From Haloplanus sp. GDY1 (lineage in GTDB: Archaea; Halobacteriota; Halobacteria; Halobacteriales; Haloferacaceae), in assembly GCF_023703775.1 (NCBI RefSeq), contig NZ_CP098514.1:62001-126000 (forward strand): a stretch of 64,000 nucleotides of DNA, written 5' to 3'. The translations under genes and the position numbers were made by a program. Position 1 is the first letter of the stretch; the number at the start of each line of letters is the position of its first letter. Shown piece by piece: positions 7,910 through 17,445 of the stretch. The notes beneath the pieces were generated by a model. The model saw nothing but the letters and a program-made list of their open reading frames with translations. It had not been told where the DNA came from and ran no database searches.

Positions 7910-8521
7910 TCAGGCGCTGGCGAGTTCGAAGTCGCCGAGGTAGGCGTTGTTTCCGGAGACGTCCCAGTCGAAGCCGTCGCCGTACGAGGCGGTCGCCGTC
8001 GTCGACTTGCCGGCGATCATCTCCTGGCTCTTCGTGAGTGGGTGCGGCGAGACCCGACCGAGTTCGCCGTTGAACCCCGGCGCTCCGGCGGCCTCCATCG
8101 TGGCGATGTCGCCGACCGAGACGGAGAACTCGTCGCCGTCCCGGGCGAACTCGATGGGCGCCGTGGTCACCTCGACGCTCTCGACGTGCGCGTCCGCGAC
8201 GGCCGCCCAGATGCCCCCGGCCCGACCCAGGAAGACGTCCTCGATGGCCGCGCGCTGCTCGTCGTCGGCCGCCTCGTCGACGACGAGGACGACGTCCCAC
8301 CCGGTTTCGGGGGCGAACATGACCCCCTCCTCGGCCGTGATCAGCATCGCGACGGAGCGGGCCCTCAGGTCCACGTCGCCGTACTCGCCCTCGCGGATGT
8401 GCCACGCGAGCGAGGCGATACAGCCGTCGTCGTCGGCCGGTTCCATCCAGATGCACTGACAGGCGACGTCGCAGTTGCACGCTTCCACGTAGTCGCCCGC
8501 GATGGTCCAGTCACTGGTCAT
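7910..8521 (-). CDS. DUF1326 domain protein
   Basis: The 203-residue soluble protein begins MTSDWTIAGDYVEACNCDVA followed by CQCIWMEP. The Cys-rich CNCxxxCxC motif at about residues 15-22 is the hallmark of DUF1326. The remainder is a beta-rich domain (GDVDLRARSVAML..., GWDVVLVVDEAAD, AAIEDVFLGRAGGIWAAVAD). Its function is unknown; pairing with DUF2182 suggests a metal-handling module in which the Cys cluster binds the metal. It is the first gene of the two-gene unit. A TATA-like sequence abuts the ATG and is too close to serve this start. Confidence 0.85.
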   Translation of the reverse strand: MTSDWTIAGDYVEACNCDVACQCIWMEPADDDGCIASLAWHIREGEYGDVDLRARSVAMLITAEEGVMFAPETGWDVVLVVDEAADDEQRAAIEDVFLGRAGGIWAAVADAHVESVEVTTAPIEFARDGDEFSVSVGDIATMEAAGAPGFNGELGRVSPHPLTKSQEMIAGKSTTATASYGDGFDWDVSGNNAYLGDFELASA

Positions 8522-8585
8522 TATACTAACACTTCATTGGGATACGTTGCCAGGTGACAAGGCCTTTTCGGTCCGCTCGTCCCCG

Positions 8586-9500
8586 CTACTCCCCGAGTCT
8601 CGCCACCGCACCGTCGTCGCCGTCCTCGATTTCGACCAGGCCGTCGTCGGCCAGGTCCGCGAGGAGTCCGCGGAGCCACTCCCGGCCGTACTCGCCCTCC
8701 GGCGCGTAGTCCACGCGAATCCGCGGGCCGAGTTCGTCGAGGGGGAGGGCGCCGTGTTCGCCGAGGACGCGCACGACGCGCCCGCGGAACTGGCGCCGAC
8801 TGCCCTCGAACTCGGGTTGCGTCGGCACGTCGGGCGCGGTGAAGTCCCCCGTCTCGTAGGCGTGACACCACCGGCGCCACGGGCATCCTTCCTCGTCACA
8901 CCGGGGCCGCTGCCGGCAGGCGACGCCCCCTAACTCCATGATGGCGTTGTTCCAGACGCGGGACTCGCCGTCGGGCATGAGTTCGCCCGCCGCCCGCTCG
9001 AACGCCGCGTCGTCGTCGGGGATCCCGAAGGCGCGATAGAGGACGCGCTTGACGTTGGTGTCGACGACGGCGTCGCCGTTGTCGAACGCGAAGCTCGCGA
9101 CGGCGTTGGCGGTGTAGGGACCGACGCCCATCAGGTCCTGCAGGGCCGCCGGCGTCTCCGGCCACTCGCCGCCGAAGTCGTCGACGACCTGCCCGGCGGC
9201 CTCGTGGAGGTAGCGCGCGCGGTTGTTGTAGCCGAGGCGCTGGTCGGACCAGAACCCCACCACGTCGCTCCGGTCGGCGGCCGCGAGCGCCTCGACGGTC
9301 GGCCACCGGTCGAGGAAGGCCGCCCACGCGTCGACGACGCGGTCGAGTTGGGTCTGCTGGCTCATCACCTCCGAGACGAGTATCTCGTAGGGGTCGGTCG
9401 TCCGCCGCCACGGGAACTCTCGGTGGTCGGCCTCGTACCACTCGACGAGCGCCGAGCGGACGGCCTCGACGTCCTCCGGCAGCGCGTCGTCCTCGCTCAT
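8586..9500 (-). CDS. mutY: A/G-specific adenine glycosylase MutY
   Basis: MutY removes adenine mispaired with 8-oxoguanine. The 304-residue protein carries FPWRRTTDPYEILVSEVMSQQTQ with the catalytic Glu, the helix-hairpin-helix LMGVGPYTANAVASFAF, and the following VDTNVKRVL with the catalytic Asp. A cysteine cluster (CRQRPRCDEEGCPWRRWC) forms the 4Fe-4S site with spacing C-x5-C-x4-C-x5-C instead of the canonical C-x6-C-x2-C-x5-C. The last 70 residues look like a winged-helix fold (RVVRVLGEHGALPLDELG...) rather than the NUDIX-like recognition domain of bacterial MutY. The ATG at 9500 is preferred over an upstream ATG because the extra 36 residues are Arg/Pro-rich shadow sequence. Confidence 0.88.
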   Translation of the reverse strand: MSEDDALPEDVEAVRSALVEWYEADHREFPWRRTTDPYEILVSEVMSQQTQLDRVVDAWAAFLDRWPTVEALAAADRSDVVGFWSDQRLGYNNRARYLHEAAGQVVDDFGGEWPETPAALQDLMGVGPYTANAVASFAFDNGDAVVDTNVKRVLYRAFGIPDDDAAFERAAGELMPDGESRVWNNAIMELGGVACRQRPRCDEEGCPWRRWCHAYETGDFTAPDVPTQPEFEGSRRQFRGRVVRVLGEHGALPLDELGPRIRVDYAPEGEYGREWLRGLLADLADDGLVEIEDGDDGAVARLGE

Positions 9501-9588
9501 CGTCGGACGGTTGCGTCGCGGCCCGTTAGGCGTGCTGGTTCGCCGGGGAGCCGAAAGCCGTATTCGGCGGCCGGACCTTTCCCGGGGC

Positions 9589-9909
9589 ATGGGTCTCGAC
9601 GAACTCACCGCTGACGTGGAGGACGCCTACGGCGCGCTGGGCGACGAACTCGCCGTCGAACTGGACCGCGAGACGCGCAACGAACTCGCGATGCTCTCGG
9701 CGGCCATCGGGGCCGACGAGGGCGAACTCGTCCGGCGGGCGATCCACGCACTCTACCGCTCGACGGTCGACACCGGCGACCTGGACTTCCACCTCCGGCA
9801 GGGGTACGACGTGACCTACGACGAGTACCTCTCGGGGATGACCTACGACGAGATGACGGGCGCGGACCAGTACCCCCAGCGCGACGACGAGCGTCGCTAC
9901 CAGATGTAG
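9589..9909 (+). CDS. Conserved haloarchaeal hypothetical protein
   Basis: The 106-residue acidic protein has a helical middle (LDRETRNELAMLSAAIGA followed by DEGELVRRAIHALYRSTVD) that resembles a ribbon-helix-helix or coiled DNA-binding dimer helix pair. A Tyr/Asp-rich C-terminus follows (GYDVTYDEYLSGMTYDEMTG). I do not recognise the family. It is divergent from mutY (88 nt between starts) and 37 nt upstream of bolA in the same direction, so the two may share a transcript. The start at 9589 gives a sensible N-terminus (MGLDELTADVEDAYG). No membrane segment or signal is visible. Confidence 0.65.
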   Translation: MGLDELTADVEDAYGALGDELAVELDRETRNELAMLSAAIGADEGELVRRAIHALYRSTVDTGDLDFHLRQGYDVTYDEYLSGMTYDEMTGADQYPQRDDERRYQM

Positions 9910-9946
9910 CGGGTAACTTTTGTGCGCCGGCCGCCGCCGTAGGGGT

Positions 9947-10216
9947 ATGGACACCGCCGAGGTCGAACGACTCATCGAGGAGGGAATCGAGGACGCCGAC
10001 GCGACGGTCACCAAGCCCCGCGTGCCCGACGAGGACCACGAGGACGCCCACTTCGCCGCCGTGGTCGTCTCGCCCGCCTTCGAGGGGCTGCCCCTGGTCC
10101 AGCAACACCAGCTCGTCTACGACGCGCTGGAGGGTCACATGACGACCGACATCCACGCCATGGAGATGAAGACCTACACGCCGGAGGCGTACGAGGAACA
10201 CGGGCCGGAGGCGTAA
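9947..10216 (+). CDS. BolA family protein
   Basis: The 89-residue product begins MDTAEVERLIEEGIEDADAT and has the BolA core: a DAHFAAVVVSPAFEG strand-turn, LPLVQQHQLVYDALEGHM helix, and IHAMEMKTYTPEAY end. BolA proteins are small KH-like proteins that work with monothiol glutaredoxins in Fe-S trafficking, or bind DNA in bacteria. In archaea the role is undefined. An AT-rich stretch (TAACTTTTG) about 30 nt upstream of the start could be its own promoter. Fumarase follows 37 nt downstream on the same strand. Confidence 0.85.
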   Translation: MDTAEVERLIEEGIEDADATVTKPRVPDEDHEDAHFAAVVVSPAFEGLPLVQQHQLVYDALEGHMTTDIHAMEMKTYTPEAYEEHGPEA

Positions 10217-10222
10217 CGGTAG

Positions 10223-10230
10223 CTTTTACG
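10223..10230 (+). promoter_or_regulatory. Likely TATA box of fumC
   Basis: CTTTTACG lies centred about 27 nt before the fumC ATG at 10254, the right distance for a leaderless haloarchaeal transcript. It stands alone in GC-rich sequence between the bolA stop and fumC. Confidence 0.45.
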
Positions 10231-10253
10231 AGGCGGCTCCCCTTCGCTCGCGC

Positions 10254-11672
<1,419 letters not shown>

Positions 11673-11919
11673 GCGGCGCTGCTGTACCCGGCTCCCGTCG
11701 TGACGGCGCCCCGACGCCACACCGGCGCCGACGGACCGCGCTCCCTTCGAGACGACGGCCGGGCGACCGATCCGGAGCCCCGAGACGTCGCCGCGTTTCG
11801 AGAACCCGACGAACCCGAGACCCGCGGACGGAACGGAGAGACCACCACTCCGACCGCGAATCCGTCAGGTATGGAACCGAAGCGACACGTTCATAGTGGA
11901 TGCTGTCGATGCTCCGACT

Positions 11920-12078
11920 ATGCCGCAGATGCACGTCTCTACCCGGCGGGACCTCCTCGTCTGTCGAAAGTGCGATGCCGAGTTCCCGGAGGGCCGCGCC
12001 ACGAAGGACGGATGGACGTACGAATGTCCGGAGTGCGGCGAGGCGACCGGCCTCGGCGAGGGACTGCGGCGGGCCTGA
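11920..12078 (+). CDS. Small zinc-finger protein, 52 residues
   Basis: The product begins MPQMHVSTRRDLLVCRKCDA and continues through YECPECGEATG, giving two CxxC knuckles about 28 residues apart, the pattern of haloarchaeal CPxCG-related mini-proteins. Such proteins are thought to be single-domain regulators or adaptors; the partner here is unknown. An AT-rich stretch GTTCATAG (about 11889-11896) lies at leaderless distance from the ATG at 11920. An alternative ATG at 11929 would shorten it by three residues. Between fumC and this gene (11673-11919) I see nothing else protein-like. It converges with the metalloprotease gene, 1 nt apart. Confidence 0.7.
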   Translation: MPQMHVSTRRDLLVCRKCDAEFPEGRATKDGWTYECPECGEATGLGEGLRRA

Positions 12079-12079
12079 A

Positions 12080-13654
12080 TTATCGCCCTCGGCCGACGAG
12101 TAGCGCCGCGAGCGCCGCGAGCGCCGCGACGGCGGCACCGACGCCGAAGCCGGGGGCCGACCCCTCGGTTCCGGACGGCGTCCCGGTCACGTCCGCGTTC
12201 GTCCCCTCGGCGCCCGTCGTCGGGTCCGCCGTCCGCGTCGGCGCGTCGACGGCTCCCGCCGGCCCCGCGCCGGCGACGAACGGGTGCCGGCCGCGGTCGA
12301 TTTCCATGCCGCTCGCCACCCCGTCGCCGTCCGGGTCGAGCGACGGTTCGGCGACGTAGTACCGCGGGTCCTCGGGAAGCGGCGGCAGGGCGTTCGTGGT
12401 GGCGTAGCGATCCAGCCACGGCCCCAGCGAGTCGTCGCCCGAGACGCGGACGACCGCCGCCCGGAACGCGCGGTAGTCGCGGAACGGCTCCGACCGGCCG
12501 GCGAACACGTCACGCAGGGTCCGCTCCCCGCCGGTGCGTCGCCTGATCTCCGCGTCGAGCGCGGCGAGGACGTGAGCCCCCTTGTCGTAGTGGGCGGTGG
12601 TCCCCGTCCACGTCTCCGGGTCGGTGAGGACGACCGCCCGCCGATCGGGGGCGTACTCGGTCGCCCGGAGGCCCGACCGGAACGACTCGTAGCCGCCGAC
12701 GCCGTCGTTGAGGGCGAACAGGTGGCCGTAGTACTCGGCGCTCGCTTCGGTCAGCCACGCCGCGTCGTCGGCGCCGACCGTCCCCAGGCGCGTGTGGACG
12801 TACTCGTGGGCGAACACCGCGCCCGTGTGGTTCATGCGGAGCCCCGACTGGCCCACCCAGAACGCCGTGTCGACGGTGGCGGCGTCCACCCCGGTCGTCG
12901 CGTCGTCGCCCACCGGCAGGACGAACACCGTGATCCGGTCGCGCCGGACGCCGAAGTCGAAGTGCTCGTTCGCGGTGCGCAGGAACGCAGTGGCCCGGGT
13001 CGGATCCGCGCCCTCCGCCCCGAGGACGAACGTCGCTCGCTCGTCGGCGGCGGTCACGTTCCGGACGTCGTGGGGGCCGAGGTAGGCGAGGTGGCTGCTC
13101 GCGTACCCCGGTTCCGCGGCCGCGACGCCGAAGGACGTCGTCCGGATCGGGCGCTCGTTCGCGCGGACCTGCACGCGGGTGTTGGGCTGTGAGACGAGCG
13201 CCCAGTCGCCGCGCTCGACGCCGCGGACGCCGCTCCCGAGTTCGTCGCCCACCGCCAACCGGAGCGAGACGCTCGGGCGCTCCGTCTCGGCGTCCCAGCG
13301 GAACCGCGTCGACTCCGTTCGCTCGAAGCCGTCGGTGCCCGCGACGGTGATGCCGGGAATCGAGAGGACGGGGACGATCACCCGAAGCCCCGTCACCGAG
13401 GCCGGCACCCGGTACGCGAAGGTGAGGGTCACGCTCCCGGGTTCGGCGTTGCGCGAGGCGACGATGCGCTCGTCGAGGGTCGGGCGCTCCCCCTGTGGCG
13501 CCACCGCGCCGTCGCCCGGCGCGGTCGCCGCGGCAGTCCACGGGCCGGTGCCGTCTACCGTCGCGAGCGCGGGCGCCGCCCCGGCGACGACGAGCAGTAC
13601 GGTCACGAGCAGCGTTCCCGACACCCCGAGCCGACGGCCTGTCATGGAGCGCAT
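12080..13654 (-). CDS. Secreted Hvo_1808-like metalloprotease with PGF-CTERM tail
   Basis: The 524-residue protein has a Sec-type signal (MRSMTGRRLGVSGTLLVTVL then VAGAAPALA), a beta-rich N-terminal region, then a gluzincin motif. HEYVH is near residue 280, followed about 20 residues on by EASAEYYG with the third zinc-ligand Glu. The later part is helical (AHYDKGAHVLAALDAEIRRRT), as in M1/M61-like peptidases. The C-terminal region has a DPDGDGVASGMEIDRG calcium-loop-like motif, a Thr/Gly/Pro-rich stalk, and PGFGVGAAVAALAALAALLV with a basic end. That end is the PGF-CTERM signal processed by archaeosortase A and replaced by a lipid anchor. It should therefore act on the cell surface; the substrate is unknown. 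Confidence 0.82.
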   Translation of the reverse strand: MRSMTGRRLGVSGTLLVTVLLVVAGAAPALATVDGTGPWTAAATAPGDGAVAPQGERPTLDERIVASRNAEPGSVTLTFAYRVPASVTGLRVIVPVLSIPGITVAGTDGFERTESTRFRWDAETERPSVSLRLAVGDELGSGVRGVERGDWALVSQPNTRVQVRANERPIRTTSFGVAAAEPGYASSHLAYLGPHDVRNVTAADERATFVLGAEGADPTRATAFLRTANEHFDFGVRRDRITVFVLPVGDDATTGVDAATVDTAFWVGQSGLRMNHTGAVFAHEYVHTRLGTVGADDAAWLTEASAEYYGHLFALNDGVGGYESFRSGLRATEYAPDRRAVVLTDPETWTGTTAHYDKGAHVLAALDAEIRRRTGGERTLRDVFAGRSEPFRDYRAFRAAVVRVSGDDSLGPWLDRYATTNALPPLPEDPRYYVAEPSLDPDGDGVASGMEIDRGRHPFVAGAGPAGAVDAPTRTADPTTGAEGTNADVTGTPSGTEGSAPGFGVGAAVAALAALAALLVGRGR

Positions 13655-13685
13655 TGGGAACCGTCGGGCAAGTATCTGTGGCCGG

Positions 13686-14657
13686 TCAGTCGAGGCGCTC
13701 GGCCGCGTCCCGATCCAGCAGGGGTTCGGCGTTCGGCGTCGGCAGCGTCACCACGTCCTCGCTCGCGAGGTCGTACTCCCGCTCGTCGACGCCGAAGATC
13801 TCGCCCACGTCGCGGGTGATCCGCAGGGTGGTGCGGTCGGTGTCGGCGGCCTCGCCGCCGTCGGGCGTCGGTTCGGTCCCGTCCGCGCCGCCCGGCGTCG
13901 GCGCCTCGACTTCCGGGCCGTCCTCGTCGCTCCGTGCCGCCCCGTCGGCCGACGTCGCCGCGGGGGACCCCGACCCGGCCCCGGCCCCGTCGCGCGAGCC
14001 GTCACCGCCCATCGCCTCCGCGAGGAGGTCGTCGGGATCGGGCGCCGGCCCCGGATCTGCCGCGGGGTCGTCGGCCTCCGGCGGCGGGGTCGGATTTGCC
14101 GCGGGGTCGTCGGCCTCCGGCGGCGGGGTCGGATCTGCCGCGGGGTCGTCGGCCTCCGGCGGCGGGGTCGGATCCGTCGCCGACGACGCGGGCTCCGGAT
14201 CGGGTGCGGGATCGGCGGCCCCGGGTGCCGGCCCCGCGTCCGACGCGTCGTCCGCGTCGTCGGTCTCGACGTCCCCGGCGAGCGTGTCGAGGACGGTCTC
14301 GCGGTTGGTCTCGATGCGTGCGACCAGATCCTCGAAGAGGTCGCGCTCCTCGCTGGTGAGGCCCTCGTCCTCGGTCGCCATGCCGGCGGCGGCGAAGGTC
14401 GCCCGCTTGACGATCTTTCCGATCCGGCGCTCGTAGATGCTCTCGACGACTTCCTCGGCGGTCTCGATTTCGTCCGTGAGGCGGCTCACCTCCGGCGAGG
14501 AGAAGGGATCGTCGGCTTCCTCGGCGACGCGTTCGCGTTCGGCCTTGCGCTCGGCGACGTAGTCCGCCACGTCGCGGTAAAACGAGTCCCGGAGGTGCTG
14601 GAGGCTGTCTTTCTGCCGTTCGGTGCGCTGTACGGAGCGCAGTTCCTCCACGTTCAT
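13686..14657 (-). CDS. GINS complex subunit Gins51 with repeat-rich linker
   Basis: Archaeal Gins51 forms the GINS tetramer, which with MCM and a RecJ-like protein makes the replicative helicase. The 323-residue protein starts MNVEELRSVQRTERQKDSLQ, with the helical A-domain through about residue 105 (ESIYERRIGKIVKRATFAAA, ERDLFEDLVARIETNRETVL). The B-domain at the end (TTLRITRDVGEIFGVDEREY...) is joined by an acidic, Pro/Asp-rich linker of about 150 residues. The linker contains three exact copies of a 39-bp repeat encoding PTPPPEADDPAAD-like units. Its start overlaps the priS stop (ATGA-type overlap), so both subunits come from one transcript. A long linker between A and B is known in archaeal GINS, but the tandem repeat is unusual. 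Confidence 0.87.
   Translation of the reverse strand: MNVEELRSVQRTERQKDSLQHLRDSFYRDVADYVAERKAERERVAEEADDPFSSPEVSRLTDEIETAEEVVESIYERRIGKIVKRATFAAAGMATEDEGLTSEERDLFEDLVARIETNRETVLDTLAGDVETDDADDASDAGPAPGAADPAPDPEPASSATDPTPPPEADDPAADPTPPPEADDPAANPTPPPEADDPAADPGPAPDPDDLLAEAMGGDGSRDGAGAGSGSPAATSADGAARSDEDGPEVEAPTPGGADGTEPTPDGGEAADTDRTTLRITRDVGEIFGVDEREYDLASEDVVTLPTPNAEPLLDRDAAERLD
14053..14169. repeat. 39-bp tandem repeat, three copies, in the gins51 linker
   Basis: Copies lie at 14053-14091, 14092-14130 and 14131-14169, followed by the start of a fourth. Only one base differs (TTT for TCT at about 14095). The unit is a multiple of three, so copy-number change keeps the frame and alters linker length only. 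Confidence 0.9.
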
Positions 14658-15814
14658 TCTTTGACCTTCCGGGCCCGGTCGCGCGTCATCAGGAACACGC
14701 CGACGCACTCCGGTACCGTTTGCTCTCCCGCGTCCAACGTAAACGTGTCGCCGTCGAGTTCGACCCGCCCCGGATCGGTCACGTCGACCCGGACGGAGCG
14801 CCGGGTGAACCGCTCGGGGACGGCGTCGACCAGCGGGTCGAAGTCGTCGACGGCGTCCCGGTCGATCCGCCGGACGACGAGGCCGCTGCCGCCGTGGAGG
14901 CTCCCCGGCAGGCGGATCAGGCGGTGGGTGTCCGTCGTCACGGGTTCGTCGATGGGCGCCGTCTCCGCCGCGACCGTCTCGGTCGCCAGCGCCTCGACGA
15001 GGGTGCGCGCGCCCGGCCCGCCCACCTCGACGTTGCCGCGTTCGACCGCGCGGTCGTTGTCGACGAAGGCGTCGAGCAGCGTCGCCGCGCCCTTCTCGCC
15101 GATGCCGTCGAACGCCGTGAGGCGATCCGTCGCCTCGTCCTCGTCGAGCGTCCGCAACTCCTCGACGAACTCGCGGAGGCGGCGGTGGGTGCGCCGGCCC
15201 CATCCGCCCTCGGTGCGGAGTTCGCGCCGCGTCACCCCGTCGACCGCCCGCGTCCGCACAAGTCCCTCGACGTCGAGGTCGACCGCGCGGACGTAATCGA
15301 CGACCTCTCGCCGCGCGGCCGAGTCGAGGCCGGCCAGTCCCTCGTCGCGGACGTGGACGTGGTAGCCGCGGCCCCCCGAGAACACGACGGTCACGTCCTC
15401 GAACCCGAAGTCGTCTTCCAGCAGGTCGAGCAGCCGTCGGAGGGCGTCCTTGCAGGCCGCGAGCATCTCGGCGTACGTCGCCGCCTCGGGGTCGACGCTC
15501 GGGAGGTGGTCGGCGTCCAGATCGAACACGAGGTCGGCGCCCTGCCAGCCCTTCGCGTCCATCTCCGCCGCCCCCGGGTCGTCGTAGCGCGCCGCCGAGA
15601 AGTAGACGTGACGCGGCGCCTCGCGTTCGAGGAAGTCGGGCACCTCGCCGAGGTCGTAGATCGACTGGTGGCGGACCATCGTCGTCGCCGCGCCGTCCGT
15701 CCAGGGGATGTGGCCCCACTCCCGCCGCTCCGGATCGGGAGGCAGCGTCGGATCGACGCCGCGGTAGTAGTCGCCGAAGCGCCCCGAGAGGTACTCACGC
15801 GTCCGTCGGTCCAT
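14654..15814 (-). CDS. priS: DNA primase small subunit PriS
   Basis: PriS is the catalytic subunit of the archaeal/eukaryotic primase that makes replication primers. The 386-residue protein carries RHVYFSAARYDD, the catalytic metal-binding motif DLVFDLDADH (DxD), the VVFSGGRGYHVHV motif with the nucleotide-binding His, and near the C-terminus TDTHRLIRLPGSLHGGSGL, the conserved block with the third catalytic acid region. I chose the ATG at 15814 (MDRRTREYLSGRFGDYYR), which matches the family; the frame is open further upstream across the promoter. A TATA box at 15839-15847 gives a nearly leaderless message. gins51 follows with a 4-nt overlap, a pairing found in many haloarchaea. Confidence 0.93.
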   Translation of the reverse strand: MDRRTREYLSGRFGDYYRGVDPTLPPDPERREWGHIPWTDGAATTMVRHQSIYDLGEVPDFLEREAPRHVYFSAARYDDPGAAEMDAKGWQGADLVFDLDADHLPSVDPEAATYAEMLAACKDALRRLLDLLEDDFGFEDVTVVFSGGRGYHVHVRDEGLAGLDSAARREVVDYVRAVDLDVEGLVRTRAVDGVTRRELRTEGGWGRRTHRRLREFVEELRTLDEDEATDRLTAFDGIGEKGAATLLDAFVDNDRAVERGNVEVGGPGARTLVEALATETVAAETAPIDEPVTTDTHRLIRLPGSLHGGSGLVVRRIDRDAVDDFDPLVDAVPERFTRRSVRVDVTDPGRVELDGDTFTLDAGEQTVPECVGVFLMTRDRARKVKE

Positions 15815-15838
15815 CCGGTACGGTCTCGGCCGGGGACG

Positions 15839-15847
15839 GTATAGTAG
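15839..15847 (-). promoter_or_regulatory. TATA box of the priS-gins51 operon
   Basis: Read on the minus strand the sequence is CTACTATAC, centred about 28 nt before the priS ATG. It lies between the divergent priS and mscS-like genes. Confidence 0.6.
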
Positions 15848-15909
15848 CTTGTGATCGGCGGGCGGCGCGCCGTGGAAACCCTTTTTTTCGGCGCCGGTGA
15901 GGGACCGAC

Positions 15910-16959
15910 ATGGACCTCGGGGCGATCGGACTGGCGGGGACGACACCACCGATCGGGACGTGGGAGTGGCTCCGGTGGCTGTGGGGCTTCGCCTCCGTCC
16001 GGGTCGCCGTCGCCGTCCTGATCGTCCTCGGGGGGGTCGTCCTCTCGAAGTTCCTCGTCCGGCTGCTCGGCCGACCGGTTGCTCGCCGGTTCCAGCGCCA
16101 GAGCGTCGCCCAGACCGTCCTCGGCCTGCTCCGCGTCTCGACCGTCGTCGCCGCGACGTTCGTCGCGGGGAGCATCGTCGGCCTCGGCATCGGCGACATC
16201 GTCCTCTCGGTGACCGTCTTCTCCGCCGTCCTCGGTATCGTCCTCGCCCCCATCGTCGGCAGCATCATCAACGGCGTGTTCGTCCTCGCGGACAACCCCT
16301 ACGAGATCGGCGACATGATCGAACTCGAGGACGGCCGCCGGGGGTTCGTCGACGACATCACCCTCCGCTACACGAAGATCTTCACCCTCGACAACACCTT
16401 TCTCGTCGTCCCGAACTCGTCGATGCGCGAGCGCGACGTGACCAACTTCTCCGCCGAGGACGAGCGAACCCGACTGTCGATCCCCCTGCTCGTGACCTAC
16501 GAGGGCGACCTCGACGCGGCACGGCGGATCATGGAGAAGTCCGCACGGGACTGCGAGGGGGTGATCGAGGGCGGCCCGGACATCCGCATCGGGAGCGCGC
16601 GCTACCCCGCGAAACCGACCTGCCTGATCGACGCCTACGCCGACAGCGGCGTCCGCCTCGTCGTCCGGTTCTGGGTGCGAACGCCGTACAAGATCCCGCG
16701 GGTGGAGTCCACGGTCCGCGAGCGCATCTGGGAGAACCTGACCGAGGCGGACGTGGAGATCGCCTACCCCCACCAGCACCTCCTGTTCGACGAGAACAGC
16801 GGACAGGCGCGGGTCGCCGTCGAGGAGGGCACCGGAACCGCCCCCCAGCGGACGGCTGGCCCGACCGGCCGGGAGGGCGACGCGGCCGCCAGCGGCGTGA
16901 CGGACGCCGATCCGGCGGCCGACGCGGAGGCGGACCCCGACGGACCGCCGCCGGAGTGA
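15910..16959 (+). CDS. Mechanosensitive ion channel, MscS family
   Basis: This 349-residue protein has three N-terminal hydrophobic helices (about 30-55, 75-100, 105-125). The third, VLGIVLAPIVGSIINGVFVL, is the Gly/Ala-rich pore helix typical of MscS. The beta domain follows (NPYEIGDMIELEDGRRGFVD, the conserved YxxGDxIE segment, and VVPNSSM), then the alpha/beta cytosolic vestibule domain and a disordered acidic/Pro tail. MscS channels open on membrane tension during hypo-osmotic shock, relevant to a halophile. It is divergent from priS and convergent with the UspA gene (3 nt between stops). Confidence 0.9.
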   Translation: MDLGAIGLAGTTPPIGTWEWLRWLWGFASVRVAVAVLIVLGGVVLSKFLVRLLGRPVARRFQRQSVAQTVLGLLRVSTVVAATFVAGSIVGLGIGDIVLSVTVFSAVLGIVLAPIVGSIINGVFVLADNPYEIGDMIELEDGRRGFVDDITLRYTKIFTLDNTFLVVPNSSMRERDVTNFSAEDERTRLSIPLLVTYEGDLDAARRIMEKSARDCEGVIEGGPDIRIGSARYPAKPTCLIDAYADSGVRLVVRFWVRTPYKIPRVESTVRERIWENLTEADVEIAYPHQHLLFDENSGQARVAVEEGTGTAPQRTAGPTGREGDAAASGVTDADPAADAEADPDGPPPE

Positions 16960-16962
16960 CCC

Positions 16963-17364
16963 CTACGCGCTGACGGTGATCACGTCGCAGTCGAGTTTCT
17001 CCCGCAGGAACTGATCGATGTCCGGGTCGTCGAGAAAGCGGGCGAAGGTGCGGCGCCAGCGGCCGACCTGCTTCGAGCCGATGACGACGGCGTCGGCGTC
17101 CTCGGCGGCCACCTCGTCGAGGATGGTCTCCTCGACGAGGAATCCCCGGCGGACCACGTAGCGGGCGCGGTCGACGTGGCCGAACTCCGCCTCGACCGCG
17201 CGCTTCAGGTCCGTCCGCGTCACCTCCCGGCCCTCCTGGTAGAGGTCGACGTGCAACACCGTGAGGTCGGCGCCGCGGTCCTCGGCGATCCGGATCGCCT
17301 CCGCGAGCGTCGCCCGGGAGTGTCTGCTGAGCGGGTACCGGACCGGGACGACCACCAGCGTCAT
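16963..17364 (-). CDS. UspA-like protein, second copy
   Basis: The 133-residue protein starts MTLVVVPVRYPLSRHSRATL and has the alternating strand-helix pattern of the Usp fold with DLTVLHVDLYQEG and ADAVVIGSKQVG. It lacks the clear G-x9-GS nucleotide loop of ATP-binding Usps: after VIGSKQVG comes RWRRTFARFLDDPDIDQ. It may therefore belong to the non-ATP-binding branch. ATG 17364 is chosen; the ten upstream residues in frame are not family-like. The gene is followed by nothing closely spaced on the same strand, and its stop faces the channel gene. Confidence 0.78.
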   Translation of the reverse strand: MTLVVVPVRYPLSRHSRATLAEAIRIAEDRGADLTVLHVDLYQEGREVTRTDLKRAVEAEFGHVDRARYVVRRGFLVEETILDEVAAEDADAVVIGSKQVGRWRRTFARFLDDPDIDQFLREKLDCDVITVSA

Positions 17365-17445
17365 GGAACCAATGAGTGGACCGGGCGGTTTCAATGTATT
17401 CGATCCGGCCAGTTGGGAGCCCCCCGCGGGGACTCCCGACCGCGG

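Noticed and set aside
8522-8529. TATA-like TATACTAA next to the DUF1326 ATG
   Set aside because: It adjoins the start codon, so a transcript from it would miss the ATG; no alternative downstream start fits the conserved CNC motif better.
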